A stretch of 64,000 nucleotides of DNA from CAVTLG01 sp963735495 (GTDB lineage: Bacteria; Chloroflexota; Ktedonobacteria; Ktedonobacterales; Ktedonobacteraceae), in contig CAVTLG010000009.1 of NCBI GenBank assembly GCA_963735495.1, positions 930,001 to 994,000 of the forward strand. Reading direction: 5' to 3'. Made by a program: the position numbers and the translations under genes. Shown here one piece after another: positions 55,875 to 64,000 of this stretch (positions are counted from its first letter, which is position 1; each line of letters opens with the position of its first letter). A model generated the notes under the pieces. That model was not told the DNA's origin. It worked only from the letters and a program-made list of their open reading frames with translations, and ran no database searches.

Positions 55875-58640
55875 TTAACGCTCGTCTGGCGACCCGTCGG
55901 GTTTTTGTTCACCTTGCCTGCTATCGGGATGGTCGGCACCCAGTTGCGGCTCTTTTTCAACGAGTCCTTGCAGCCATCGTCTGACTTCGCCGGCCATATA
56001 GTTCCTGGTGGCTTCAAACTGGACCAGACTTTCCTGGCCTAGACGATAGGCTTCTGCGCTCTCTCCTCGTCGCGCGAGAATAGTAGCCAGTTGATAGCGA
56101 GCTGATGCTACCATTTGAGGATCTTGCTGCGAGTTCTTGTCGATGGCCAGCACTTCCTGGAAGGCTGCAGCTGCCTCATCGATGTGCTGGTATCTGAGGT
56201 GGAGCAATCCCCAACACGTGAGGGCGGTGATGACATGCCAGGGAGCATGCTGCCTTCGGGCAATCTCGACACTTTCCTGCAGGTAGAGATTTGCTTGCTC
56301 GTAATCCCCCTGCATTCCGACCGTGATGCCAAGACCTGTGAGCAGGATCGGTAACGTATTATTGTGCTGGATGTGACGAGCCAGATCAATACCTTCGCGT
56401 AGATACTGCTCGGCCTGGCTATATTTTTTCTGAAACGGGTAGGTCGAGATGACGCCCAGGTTCGCCAGAACACGACAGATCTGCTCACGATGTCCGATCT
56501 GTCGCGCGACTTCTAGCCCTTCCAGAAAATAGGTCTCAGCTTGTGCGATGTTCCCGCGCGCCCATGCACTGGCACCCAAACTGTTCAAGGCAAGGCTCAA
56601 GTAGTGATAATGCTGCAACTGACGAGCCAGAGAGAGGCTTTCAAGACCGTATTGCTCAGACTCACTGTAATCGCCCATATAGCGGGCGACTTCTCCCAGA
56701 TAGGTAAGCAGGGGAATCATGATCTCTTGATAGTCCTGCTGGCGAGCCAGCGTGAGCCCTTCGAGCAGCAGAGCTTTTGCTCGTGTATAATGGGTTTGAT
56801 GCCGAGCGACGCGACCGAGAGAGCAGAGCAGCATACAGATCTGCTTTTTATCGTCAAGTTGCTGAACGATCTGTAGTCCTTCCTCAAAATGAACCTGAGC
56901 CTGGGCATAGTCTCCACGATGGAGCGCCACATTTCCTCGGGTTGTCAACAGTGCGCTCATGGTCTCTTTGTGTTCCTGTTGCCGCGCTAACTCCAGCCCT
57001 TGTTGACTATAGCGCTCCGCCTCGTCGTATTCTCCCCGTAGTTCAGAGAAATCGGCCAGGCACTGTAAAAAGAGCATAGACTCTTGCGGACTTTTCTGCA
57101 TTGTGGCCTTGAGTGCCCTTTGTAAGTAGTAATCGGCCAGGGCATAGCGTCCGCGCACGCGCATATAGGCGACGAAGGAGGTGATGCCTGCCACCAACTC
57201 GTCATGCATGCCCAAAGCGAGGGCCATATCCAGTCCTGCCTGCAGATTGTTCGCCTCTACTTCGATGCTCCTATAGTCATGCTCATGAGTTTGTAAGAAC
57301 TGCACCACAAAGTAGACCAACTGTTGCCTGGCTTGTGCGTCCTGGCGCTGACTGTGGGCGTAGTCGACGATGGTCTGGTGCAGCATATAGCGCCCCGATC
57401 CACTCCCCTCCAGCAATCCAGCATCCCACAATTCATCCAGCATTTCCACAGGCTCCTGGCTGATCGCGAGGGCCGCCTCTTCCGAAAAACTATTGGGTTT
57501 GGCTGGCAAGACCGCCAGGGTGCAGAGCATCGAGTGCGCCTGCTTGCTCAGGTGCTGATCACTGACAGCAATGGCGGCTTGCAATGAAAGCGGGGTATCC
57601 TTTGGCAAACCAGGTGGGAGCTCATGCCATTTTGAGGGGATGCTGACCGCCAGACGCTTCTGTGCGTCCTGTAAGGTTGTGATGGCTGTGCGGAGTCGCC
57701 GTGGTTGACCGGCGAATGCCTGGGAGGCCAGGTAGTGGCCCATCAGCTTGATAGCCAGGGGCAAGCCACCAACGGTGCGCACGAGTTCAACTGCGGCCTC
57801 TTCATCCTGCGCGACGAATTGGGGAACGAAGTGCGCGAGCAACGCCAGTCCTGCCATTGCTTCTAACTCGGGCACGACAATCGTTCCCTCCTGAGCGAAG
57901 GCGAAGCCCACCTGAGGTGAGCGTGTCGTTATCAGGTGAGCGCAGTTGATGCCTCCAATTTTGAGTAATAGGGCCTCTTCGGCACTCCAGACGTCGTCGA
58001 TAACGATCAGCATGCGCCGCGAACCGACCGTTGCAGACAACGTGTGCCACCAGGACTCCAGGCTCGTCGCGTTTTCCACATCGCCGGGTTCGATCCCTAG
58101 CAAGGCTCCCCAGCGCGTCAACATGCTCAGCATATTGGGATGCGGTCCCAGTCCTGCCCAGAGGATGCCGTCACAATAGTGTGCCTGGATCTGTCGATCT
58201 GTTGCGAGAGCAACCGCCAATGCTGTCTTGCCGATACCAGGCAGCCCGTTGAGGGCCGTTAAGGCCAGGCTCTTGTCTTGCAGCAGACGATGCTTGATCT
58301 GATCTAATAAGGCATCTCGTCCCAGTAAACTGGTCGTGTCTCCTGGTGCCTCAGGGATAATCGGATCGAAAAGGAATGATGAGGACGCGGGGGAAATAGT
58401 AGCGTTAACAGCAGGAACTACTGCTTGCTGCTCATCATCTTCTACCTCTGACAGACCCAACTCGTAAGCATTCTTCTCAAAGAGAGAACAGAGCCGTTCT
58501 CGATAGTAGGGATAAGGGGTAGCCTGCCCTTGCTCCCAACGAGCTATAGTTCGGCTGGTGACTTGCAACTCTGCGGCTACCCTGGCTTGTGACCAACCAC
58601 GCAGTTCGCGTTCGAGCTTAAGAGGGCATGGCTTCTTCAT
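55875..58640 (-). CDS. HTH / NB-ARC / TPR regulatory ATPase (STAND family)
   Basis: A 921-residue signal-transduction ATPase. An XRE-type helix-turn-helix occupies residues 8-60 (LERELRGWSQARVAAELQVT then SRTIARWEQG). After a linker comes an NB-ARC ATPase: P-loop GLPGIGKT at 132-139, Walker B MLIVIDDVW near 219, and HLITTRSPQVGFAF as sensor region. GGLPLAIKLMG near residue 300 corresponds to the GLPL motif. From about residue 500 there are roughly ten tetratricopeptide repeats (LQCLADFSELRGEYDEAERY type). Such proteins are ligand-triggered transcription factors or assembly switches. Its target is unknown and no obvious partner is adjacent. Confidence 0.9.
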   Translation of the reverse strand: MKKPCPLKLERELRGWSQARVAAELQVTSRTIARWEQGQATPYPYYRERLCSLFEKNAYELGLSEVEDDEQQAVVPAVNATISPASSSFLFDPIIPEAPGDTTSLLGRDALLDQIKHRLLQDKSLALTALNGLPGIGKTALAVALATDRQIQAHYCDGILWAGLGPHPNMLSMLTRWGALLGIEPGDVENATSLESWWHTLSATVGSRRMLIVIDDVWSAEEALLLKIGGINCAHLITTRSPQVGFAFAQEGTIVVPELEAMAGLALLAHFVPQFVAQDEEAAVELVRTVGGLPLAIKLMGHYLASQAFAGQPRRLRTAITTLQDAQKRLAVSIPSKWHELPPGLPKDTPLSLQAAIAVSDQHLSKQAHSMLCTLAVLPAKPNSFSEEAALAISQEPVEMLDELWDAGLLEGSGSGRYMLHQTIVDYAHSQRQDAQARQQLVYFVVQFLQTHEHDYRSIEVEANNLQAGLDMALALGMHDELVAGITSFVAYMRVRGRYALADYYLQRALKATMQKSPQESMLFLQCLADFSELRGEYDEAERYSQQGLELARQQEHKETMSALLTTRGNVALHRGDYAQAQVHFEEGLQIVQQLDDKKQICMLLCSLGRVARHQTHYTRAKALLLEGLTLARQQDYQEIMIPLLTYLGEVARYMGDYSESEQYGLESLSLARQLQHYHYLSLALNSLGASAWARGNIAQAETYFLEGLEVARQIGHREQICRVLANLGVISTYPFQKKYSQAEQYLREGIDLARHIQHNNTLPILLTGLGITVGMQGDYEQANLYLQESVEIARRQHAPWHVITALTCWGLLHLRYQHIDEAAAAFQEVLAIDKNSQQDPQMVASARYQLATILARRGESAEAYRLGQESLVQFEATRNYMAGEVRRWLQGLVEKEPQLGADHPDSRQGEQKPDGSPDER

Positions 58641-58784
58641 GTAAATTTTTTCTCCGGTATGTCATTAGAAGGAGGAAGAATATTGGTTTATGAATAATCG
58701 CCACTTTGATGATAGTATGCCCTTTGAATGAGTCCTTGTGAAGTACTTTAGCCGTATTTACCTATAGATCGCGCTGCTTGTTGA

Positions 58785-60158
58785 TCAGGAATTTGCCGCA
58801 CTTAACAATGCGCGTACGTATGCAACAAACTGATCACCGCGATCAAATTCATTGAGGAACATACCAAAACTGGTAAAGCCAGGTGAGAAAAGCAGGACGT
58901 CTCCCGGTTGTGCTAGTTTCACAGCCAGATCCAATGCCTGTTTCAGATCAGTAAAGATGCCGCGTACGGGATCGCTCACCGCTTGTTTCTGTATCTCTGC
59001 CTGTAAGATGGGAAGTAATTCATCGGTCCCGGTACCCGCAAGCAGAACAACGTCTCGACAGCATTGCACGATGCGCTCGGGCCAGCGTTCCAAAGGTAAA
59101 TGCTTGGTATTGCCGCCTGCAACCAGGACAATGGGGGCCGCAAACGCCTCCAGGGCTACCTGGCCTGCGACTGGCGTTGTGCTGGCACTATCATTAATAA
59201 AACGCACCCCATTGAGCGTGCGTACCTCGTCCAGCCGATGGGCAATGCCCCGGAAATGGCGTACCGTTGTGGCAATCACTGCATCAGGGACATCGAGCAG
59301 ACGTGCCGCCGTGGTAGCCAGCAACACATTCTCAAGGTTATGTCTTCCTGGCAGCGAAGTGTCTGTAAACGTGAAGGGTTCTATGTGGGTAGAGCCACGC
59401 GCAAAGCTTCCTCCCTGTTGCAGACTGGTAAACCAGGTTCGTCCGCTCGCCTGTTCTCCGAAGCGTCGTGTCCAGGGATTATCGTAGTTGAAAAGTGCTA
59501 TTCCCGTTGTATCCTGGTAGCGGAAAATATTGGCTTTGGCCGCAGCGTACTCTTCCATCCCACTATAGGTGTTGAGGTGATCTGGATAGACGTTGGTCAT
59601 CAGCGCGACCGCAGGGCTGATCTTATGGGGAGCCAATCCTTCAAGTTGCCAGCTCGACAATTCCAGGACCACGCAGGTCTCGGTGGTAATCTGTGGCAAA
59701 AGTGAGAGTGTCTCAACACCTGCGACATTGCCACCGATCAGTGTGTGCATCCCACTTGAGCGCAAAATTTCATAGAGCAGGCTGGCCGTCGTCGTCTTCC
59801 CACGTGTACCCGTGACGCCAACAATCCGTCCTGGACAGGCGAGAAAGAAGAGCGCAATCTCCATTTCGATCTGTGCTCCATGTTCGCGGGCCAATTGAAG
59901 ATAAGGCGATGCATGAGGCACACCGGGATTACGAATAACCATATCGGCCCAGCGGAAATCCTCCGCGCGATGTTGCCCCAACACAAACTCTATGGGTAAT
60001 CCTGCCAGGGCTTGCACGCTGGGAGCTAATACGGCTGCCGATTTCATATCCGTCACGCGCACAATGGCTCCTTGTTGAGCGGCGAAACGGGCCGCTGCCA
60101 TGCCTGAGCCTTGCAATCCTAAACCCATCACCAGGACGCGTTTTCCGCGTATATCCAT
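58785..60158 (-). CDS. murD: UDP-N-acetylmuramoylalanine--D-glutamate ligase
   Basis: A 457-residue cytoplasmic Mur ligase adding D-Glu to UDP-MurNAc-L-Ala. The N-terminal Rossmann motif is KRVLVMGLGLQGSGMAAARF and the ATP-binding loop is GVTGTRGKTTT at 114-124. ALMTNVYPDHLNTYSGMEEY and FINDSASTTPVAGQVAL are central-domain blocks, and LFSPGFTSFGMFLNEFDRGD matches the MurD C-terminal motif (usually LLSPACASFDMF). It is not in a dcw cluster here but follows a DUF4032 gene and an SDR gene on the same strand. Confidence 0.93.
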   Translation of the reverse strand: MDIRGKRVLVMGLGLQGSGMAAARFAAQQGAIVRVTDMKSAAVLAPSVQALAGLPIEFVLGQHRAEDFRWADMVIRNPGVPHASPYLQLAREHGAQIEMEIALFFLACPGRIVGVTGTRGKTTTASLLYEILRSSGMHTLIGGNVAGVETLSLLPQITTETCVVLELSSWQLEGLAPHKISPAVALMTNVYPDHLNTYSGMEEYAAAKANIFRYQDTTGIALFNYDNPWTRRFGEQASGRTWFTSLQQGGSFARGSTHIEPFTFTDTSLPGRHNLENVLLATTAARLLDVPDAVIATTVRHFRGIAHRLDEVRTLNGVRFINDSASTTPVAGQVALEAFAAPIVLVAGGNTKHLPLERWPERIVQCCRDVVLLAGTGTDELLPILQAEIQKQAVSDPVRGIFTDLKQALDLAVKLAQPGDVLLFSPGFTSFGMFLNEFDRGDQFVAYVRALLSAANS

Positions 60159-60238
60159 AAAACCTACCTCAATTTCAGCGAGCTATTACCAGCGCATCAT
60201 AGCAGATTTCATCAGCAGAAACAAATAGGAGCAGTGGA

Positions 60239-61708
60239 TCAATGGTCGTTGTTTGCCTCTTCCTGTTCAGGCGTATCGTGCGCACTTTTTTCTAAGAGAT
60301 GAGGCAATTGCCGTTCTAGCTCGGGTGGTTGGAGATGGATCAGCGGTCTCTCGGCAGTGGATACTAATGGATCTAACGCTTCGCTGTCAATCAGGGGCGG
60401 TTCCAGCACATTTGCCACTGCTTCGCGCTGATGCCACCAGGTAGCAACCGTGGCAGGATCAACGGGTCCAAGCTTACCCGTGTTCGCCTGATGCATTTGC
60501 CAATCGACGATGGCCTCCTCCAGCGGAATTTCATAGCCCGCTTTCATGCTCATATTCCATTTATGATCCATAATGGCGAAGTAAGCCTTCATAGGATCTT
60601 GCTCGCTCGTTAGGCGCTGACGGAGGAGTAGGATTGTCGGCAAGTGATAGTGCTCATACCAGTCTTGTGCTGCCTCTTCCAGGCTGACAGCGCGCTTTTC
60701 ATGCTGGCTCATGATGGCTTGATGACCAAGGATGAGATTGTAGAAACGACGCGCATGGGCACGTGGAATGGTGATGTGGATGAGCTGGTACACGCGTCGC
60801 TGATACCATCCTGGCCGGACGGTAGCGAAGCGTTGCACGGCATGTTCGGCCATATCGACCAGCGAAAATCCTAGACGATTCACGGTTTGTAAGAACTGTT
60901 GGGCCTGGTACAGGGTCGCAAACGTAGGGGTCGCGGCGACACGCGCGTGCTCTCTGCGCAAGAAACGATACCGTTGTCGAAAATAGTGGTAATCGCTGTC
61001 GTCTAATACCTGTACATCCTCGGGCAGGCCGCGTGCCAGGCGCAGATCTTCTGCTTGCCAGGCCAGTGACTCACCAAATTGAGCCAGGTCTTGCTCTCGT
61101 AATCCCTCGCTAATGGCAGCAGGGAAAAGTTCAGCGGTTTCGGCATCAGCCATAATGGCCAGGATGCTCTTGCCATTGATGCGAATCAATGCATTGGCCA
61201 GGGATGGATCTCCCCAATAGACGCCATGCTCGTGCAACTCGATCATTAAAACCGCAACGGCAGATAAAAGCCTGTGCTTCGTGCGCTTTGTGAGTGGCAA
61301 GCGGTAGAGCAAAACATGAGGCACAACGCGCGGAGCCAGGCGCGTGACGGTGTAGCCTCTATCGCCACTCATGTATTGTTTGATGCCATCAAGGCCAGGA
61401 ATCTCAAGCGGTTTACCGGGCACAGTGACACTCCCAACGGGACTCAGTGCCGGAATACCACGGCGCTCGATTTCATGTAAGTTGCGTATCTCGCGCTCGG
61501 CCATACGTGGGGTGGTCTCTTTGATGGCGTAGCGCACCCCCTGAAGGTCAACAAAAACGACGGGATGGCGGGAATCACCACGGCGCACGACGAGCAATTG
61601 CACACCCTGGTCTGCCCACTCATCTAATGCGGTGTGCCAGGGCAGACTTTGCAAGCGCTGCTGGTCATCTGCGCTCATCAGAAATATTGGGCTGGCTATG
61701 GCAAACAC
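60239..61708 (-). CDS. DUF4032 / LPS-kinase-like domain protein
   Basis: A 489-residue protein of the DUF4032 family with a kinase-like N-terminal half. VRYAIKETTPRMAEREIRNL resembles a nucleotide-binding lysine and helix C region. LLSAVAVLMIELHEHGVYWG then DPSLANALI resembles a catalytic loop, and LAIMADAETAELFP the metal-binding segment. The C-terminal DUF4032 part follows (YKHPTILLL-like HYHLPTILLLRQRLTSEQDP). GTG 61708 is directly behind AGGAGG, very close; ATG 61678 (MSADDQQ) is an alternative. No membrane segment. Function is unknown; it sits between the SDR gene (18 bases) and murD (80 bases), probably in one operon. Confidence 0.8.
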   Translation of the reverse strand: MFAIASPIFLMSADDQQRLQSLPWHTALDEWADQGVQLLVVRRGDSRHPVVFVDLQGVRYAIKETTPRMAEREIRNLHEIERRGIPALSPVGSVTVPGKPLEIPGLDGIKQYMSGDRGYTVTRLAPRVVPHVLLYRLPLTKRTKHRLLSAVAVLMIELHEHGVYWGDPSLANALIRINGKSILAIMADAETAELFPAAISEGLREQDLAQFGESLAWQAEDLRLARGLPEDVQVLDDSDYHYFRQRYRFLRREHARVAATPTFATLYQAQQFLQTVNRLGFSLVDMAEHAVQRFATVRPGWYQRRVYQLIHITIPRAHARRFYNLILGHQAIMSQHEKRAVSLEEAAQDWYEHYHLPTILLLRQRLTSEQDPMKAYFAIMDHKWNMSMKAGYEIPLEEAIVDWQMHQANTGKLGPVDPATVATWWHQREAVANVLEPPLIDSEALDPLVSTAERPLIHLQPPELERQLPHLLEKSAHDTPEQEEANNDH

Positions 61709-61726
61709 CTCCTCCTACTTACTGTA

Positions 61727-62504
61727 TCACCAGGCCGTCGATCCACCATCAACGACAATGGTTTGTCCTGTGATATATGCAGCAGCCGGGGAGGCAAGGA
61801 ACGCAATAACCCCTTTGAGGTCATCGGGCTTGCCAAAGCGGGCGAGGGGGATATCTGCCAGCATCTCCTGTTCGTATTTCTCGACGATGCCACGCGACAT
61901 ACGCGTCGGAAACCAGCCTGGAGCGATAGCATTGACCGTGATACCATAATGTGCCCAACTGGTCGCCAGGTCGCGCGTCATGTTAATAACCGCAGCTTTA
62001 CTGGCATGGTAGCCAACGACCTGAATGTACTTCGGATTACCGCCTACCAGACCGGCAACAGAGGCAATATTGATGATTGTCCCACCCTGGCCGCGAGCGA
62101 TCATATGCTTCCCCACACGCTGGCTCATCATAAACGTTCCCTTGATATTGACGTCGATGACTCCATTAAACTTGTCCAGGGGCATATCCTCCGCGGGCGC
62201 CCCCCAGGTCGCACCACTGTTGTTGATCAGGATATCGATGGCACCAAATTTTTCCTGTGTGGCAGCTACCACGCGCTCGAACGTCATCCAGGCTGGTAAT
62301 ATCACAAGTGAGCGCAAGTGCATGACCTCCGCGTGCCGTAATCTCCTGGCGAACCTCCTCGCAGGCCGCCAACTTGCGTGAACAAAGCACGACGTTGGCT
62401 CCTACATCTGAGAGTGCCTCCGCGAAATATTGTCCCAGGCCACGTCCTCCGCCAGTAATAATCGCTGTTTTCCCGTCTAAGCGAAACAGATCTAATGTCG
62501 TCAT
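61727..62504 (-). CDS. Short-chain dehydrogenase/reductase, single-base frameshift
   Basis: An NAD(P)-dependent SDR of about 258 residues, close in style to gluconate 5-dehydrogenase and 3-oxoacyl-ACP reductase. The first frame carries KTAIITGGGRGLGQYFAEAL and runs to CDITSLDDV. The second continues ERVVAATQEKFGAIDILINN with NNSG, then IINIASVAGL and the catalytic YHASK, and ends ITGQTIVVDGGSTAW. The junction is at TT/AA 62280-62281: removing one base restores GACGTCGAGCGC and an uninterrupted SDR. All catalytic residues are present, so a sequencing indel is likely. It is the first gene of a probable SDR-DUF4032-murD unit. Confidence 0.85.
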
Positions 62505-62618
62505 CTTTGACCATCCTTGTGCAAGAGAGTCTCTGCGTTGATACGCAGGTTGTTCTTTAGCATATCACATGACTGGAACGATGGGGATGTCTTGCCGTTA
62601 CGCTACCCTGAAAAGTGT

Positions 62619-62660
62619 GTGCTCCAGGCACCTCACGATACAAAGAGATGCCTGGAGCAC
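62619..62660 (-). terminator. Intrinsic terminator of the small membrane protein gene
   Basis: GTGCTCCAGGCA at 62619-62630 and TGCCTGGAGCAC at 62649-62660 pair perfectly (18-base loop). On the reverse strand it is followed by ACACTTTTC. It lies 10 bases beyond the stop codon of the 62670-62849 gene. Confidence 0.75.
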
Positions 62661-62669
62661 AGCTCTGCC

Positions 62670-62849
62670 TTATTCCTCGTCGCTGCTGGTGAAACGACGT
62701 ACCAGGAATAAAATGCCAAGTACGGCTACAATAAGAATGAGGGGGATAGTAAGCCAGGATTTGGATTTGCCTTTCTCCGTTATTTCGTCGGGCCGATCAA
62801 TGATTTCGATCTTCTCGGCCAGCGGTTGCTCTTCAATTGTTTTTGCCAT
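62670..62849 (-). CDS. Small single-pass membrane protein
   Basis: A 59-residue protein: a charged N-terminal part (MAKTIEEQPLAEKIEIIDRP and DEITEKGKSK), one hydrophobic helix at about 35-52 (SWLTIPLILIVAVLGILFLV) and a short RRFTSSDEE tail. ATG 62849 is favoured because the charged-helix-charged layout starts there and AAGGAAGG is upstream, though 12 bases away. The layout fits a tail-anchored or bitopic protein. Function unknown. It has its own terminator. Confidence 0.6.
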   Translation of the reverse strand: MAKTIEEQPLAEKIEIIDRPDEITEKGKSKSWLTIPLILIVAVLGILFLVRRFTSSDEE

Positions 62850-63764
62850 CGCAGATTGCTGCCTTCCTTTTTGTATTCGAACATACTCAGTTGCTGTATC
62901 GCCATGTCCGATGCGCTTCAATAGCGCTACTACCCTGATGGCTTTACAGTACATCGCACGGCTTGCACCGTGTATGGCCCTAGCCGGGCAAGGAACCACA
63001 TTGCTGCGTCTTGTTCCTACTAAACCAGCGGTCAGAAATTGCATTGACTTGCTCGATGCAATTTCCTCTCTCTCAGAGCAGTTTCCGAGTGCTGGGGTGG
63101 CGCGTTTCCGCTGCCGTTGGTCGGATCGTGCAAAGATGGGTGTTCACCATCCCCGACCTACCGATCCTCGTGGTAAAGGGGTTCCCCGATCCATACCTAT
63201 GCCCACGTTTGCATATCTATGTGATCACTGTTTAAATCTCCCCAAATTCCCACTCAATATACAGTATACATGCATTGTAAAACTTATATATACGCCTGAA
63301 AGGTCTAACGAGCGAAACCGCCCTACCGGCTGCTCACAACCTGGCCCGGAGTCGCGTTCGTATGCTACCCATTATTGCCGTCAAATGCCTTGACAAGGTT
63401 GCTTGTTAAAGAGCAAACTAAGGAGAGGATGATCATACACTGCCGGGTAGAACCCGTTCTAGGCCGGTGCAACCACCACAAGGCGTAGGATCAGAGAACA
63501 CGGATCAGCTTGACATATTCCTCTATGTATTCGTACAGTAGGTTCTAGCTTCGTTCACCGTACGTACTTCCTGTATACAACGCGCTCTTATGCGAAGCAT
63601 CGCTTGCTTACCAAGCGATGCTTGTTCCCGTCAGTTTGCCAGGATGAACAGAGAAAGCGTCAGCCTGTTACCCCACAGGTAAGTCCTCTCTGTGTCTCTA
63701 AAAGGAGGGGTCCTGAAATGTGTGGCCCGGCAGGACGTCAATCAGTCGAGGGTGAGGTGCATCG
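62850..63764. other. Long intergenic region with hairpins and a promoter-like pair
   Basis: About 900 bases without a supported gene. Perfect hairpins lie at 63035-63065 (GAAATTGCAT/ATGCAATTTC, 11-base loop) and 63595-63623 (AAGCATCGCTTG/CAAGCGATGCTT, 5-base loop). TTGACA at 63510-63515 with an 18-base spacer and TACAGT at 63534-63539 could start a transcript that reaches the second hairpin, consistent with a leader or small RNA. There is no T-run after the hairpin. Confidence 0.45.
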
Positions 63765-64000
63765 TTGCCATCATCACAGATAATAGAAACATTCTCATTG
63801 CGATGGACTGCGAGCGGGGATAGTATAGTTGGCGAGACGCTGGCACAATGGTGTACCTATACCGGACAGCAGGAAGATGCTACACAACATTGGGGCTGGA
63901 TTGAGGCACTTCACCCCGCTGATCGAGAGCGCGTCCGCCAGCATTGGAGAATGGCGGTAAAACTCAAACGTTTCTACGAAATGACCTATCGTCTCCGACG
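63765..64000 (+). CDS. PAS-domain sensor protein, 3' end outside window
   Basis: The last 236 bases encode the start of a PAS-fold sensor: WTASGDSIVGETLAQWCTYT, then GQQEDATQHWGWIEALHPAD and RERVRQHWRMAVKLKRFYEM, ending TYRLRR at the window edge. The W-YTGQ, GW-EA-HP-D and YE-x-YRLRR pattern is the PAS_3/PAC signature common in Chloroflexota hybrid histidine kinases and GGDEF proteins. The start is uncertain: the frame opens after a stop at 63753, and TTG 63765 is the first candidate. An ATG at 63719 in another frame ends quickly, so a 5' frameshift is possible. Confidence 0.65.
   Translation, partial: MPSSQIIETFSLRWTASGDSIVGETLAQWCTYTGQQEDATQHWGWIEALHPADRERVRQHWRMAVKLKRFYEMTYRLR

Noticed and set aside
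63420..63490. tRNA-like stretch (GCCGGGTAGAACCCGTTCTAG)
   Set aside because: It does not fold into a cloverleaf and lacks the acceptor stem and T-loop.

Overview
The window reads as chromosome from a Chloroflexota bacterium, most likely class Ktedonobacteria. I base this on the 16S/23S sequence as I recognise it, large intergenic spacers, many short hairpin repeats, and gene families typical of that group (DUF11 secreted protein, HTH/NB-ARC/TPR regulator, DUF4032 kinase-like protein, abundant IS200/IS605 debris). The placement is from memory of these families and was not searched.

Layout. 1-6.8 kb: a RecD2-type helicase cut by the window edge, two small unknown genes, an aminoglycoside-phosphotransferase-like kinase, a deletion remnant of a COG0701 permease, an L,D-transpeptidase, an IscU/SufU Fe-S scaffold, a family-4-type uracil-DNA glycosylase and a flavin reductase. 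6.8-12.75 kb: an rRNA operon with three well-formed sigma-70-type promoters, 16S, a spacer without tRNA, 23S and a strong terminator, but no 5S. 12.8-20.07 kb: a leucine-rich-repeat gene truncated by a complete Tn3-family transposon of about 6.4 kb. Its 31-bp inverted repeats enclose tnpA, a serine resolvase and a divergent TetR/carboxylesterase passenger pair. 20.1-20.9 kb is a graveyard of two P-type ATPase fragments, an integrase fragment and two perfect palindromes.

21-24.8 kb: an NCS1 nucleobase-type permease overlapping a PfkB sugar/nucleoside kinase, divergent from a cytochrome P450 across a perfect operator-like palindrome. 25-26.4 kb: an unfamiliar tandem-repeat protein gene. 26.8-36.4 kb: a reverse-strand oligosaccharide (probably beta-glucoside) operon of LacI regulator, family-5 binding lipoprotein, two permeases, two ATPases (one frameshifted) and GH1 beta-glucosidase, preceded by a 30-bp palindromic double LacI operator. 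36.7-39.1 kb: a truncated IscB element next to a secreted DUF11 protein. 39.4-40.6 kb: an HTH_42 winged-helix protein.

41-47.6 kb: a glycerol regulon, read glpP-glpK-glpF-glpD, with leader hairpins consistent with GlpP antitermination and a second glpP beyond an IS200/IS605 scar. 47.6-53.2 kb: a PHB-depolymerase-like esterase, an adenylate-forming ligase overlapping an acyltransferase-3 gene, and a GH4 alpha-galactosidase. 53.3-64 kb: a small membrane protein, PEP carboxykinase, an HTH/NB-ARC/TPR regulator, murD, a DUF4032 protein and a frameshifted SDR, then a small tail-anchored-like protein and the start of a PAS-domain sensor running off the window.

Three genes of well-conserved families (recD2, the DppF-type ATPase, the SDR), and probably the tandem-repeat gene, each carry what looks like one extra base. 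Either the assembly has small insertion errors or these genes have decayed. No CRISPR array, phage module or tRNA was found.
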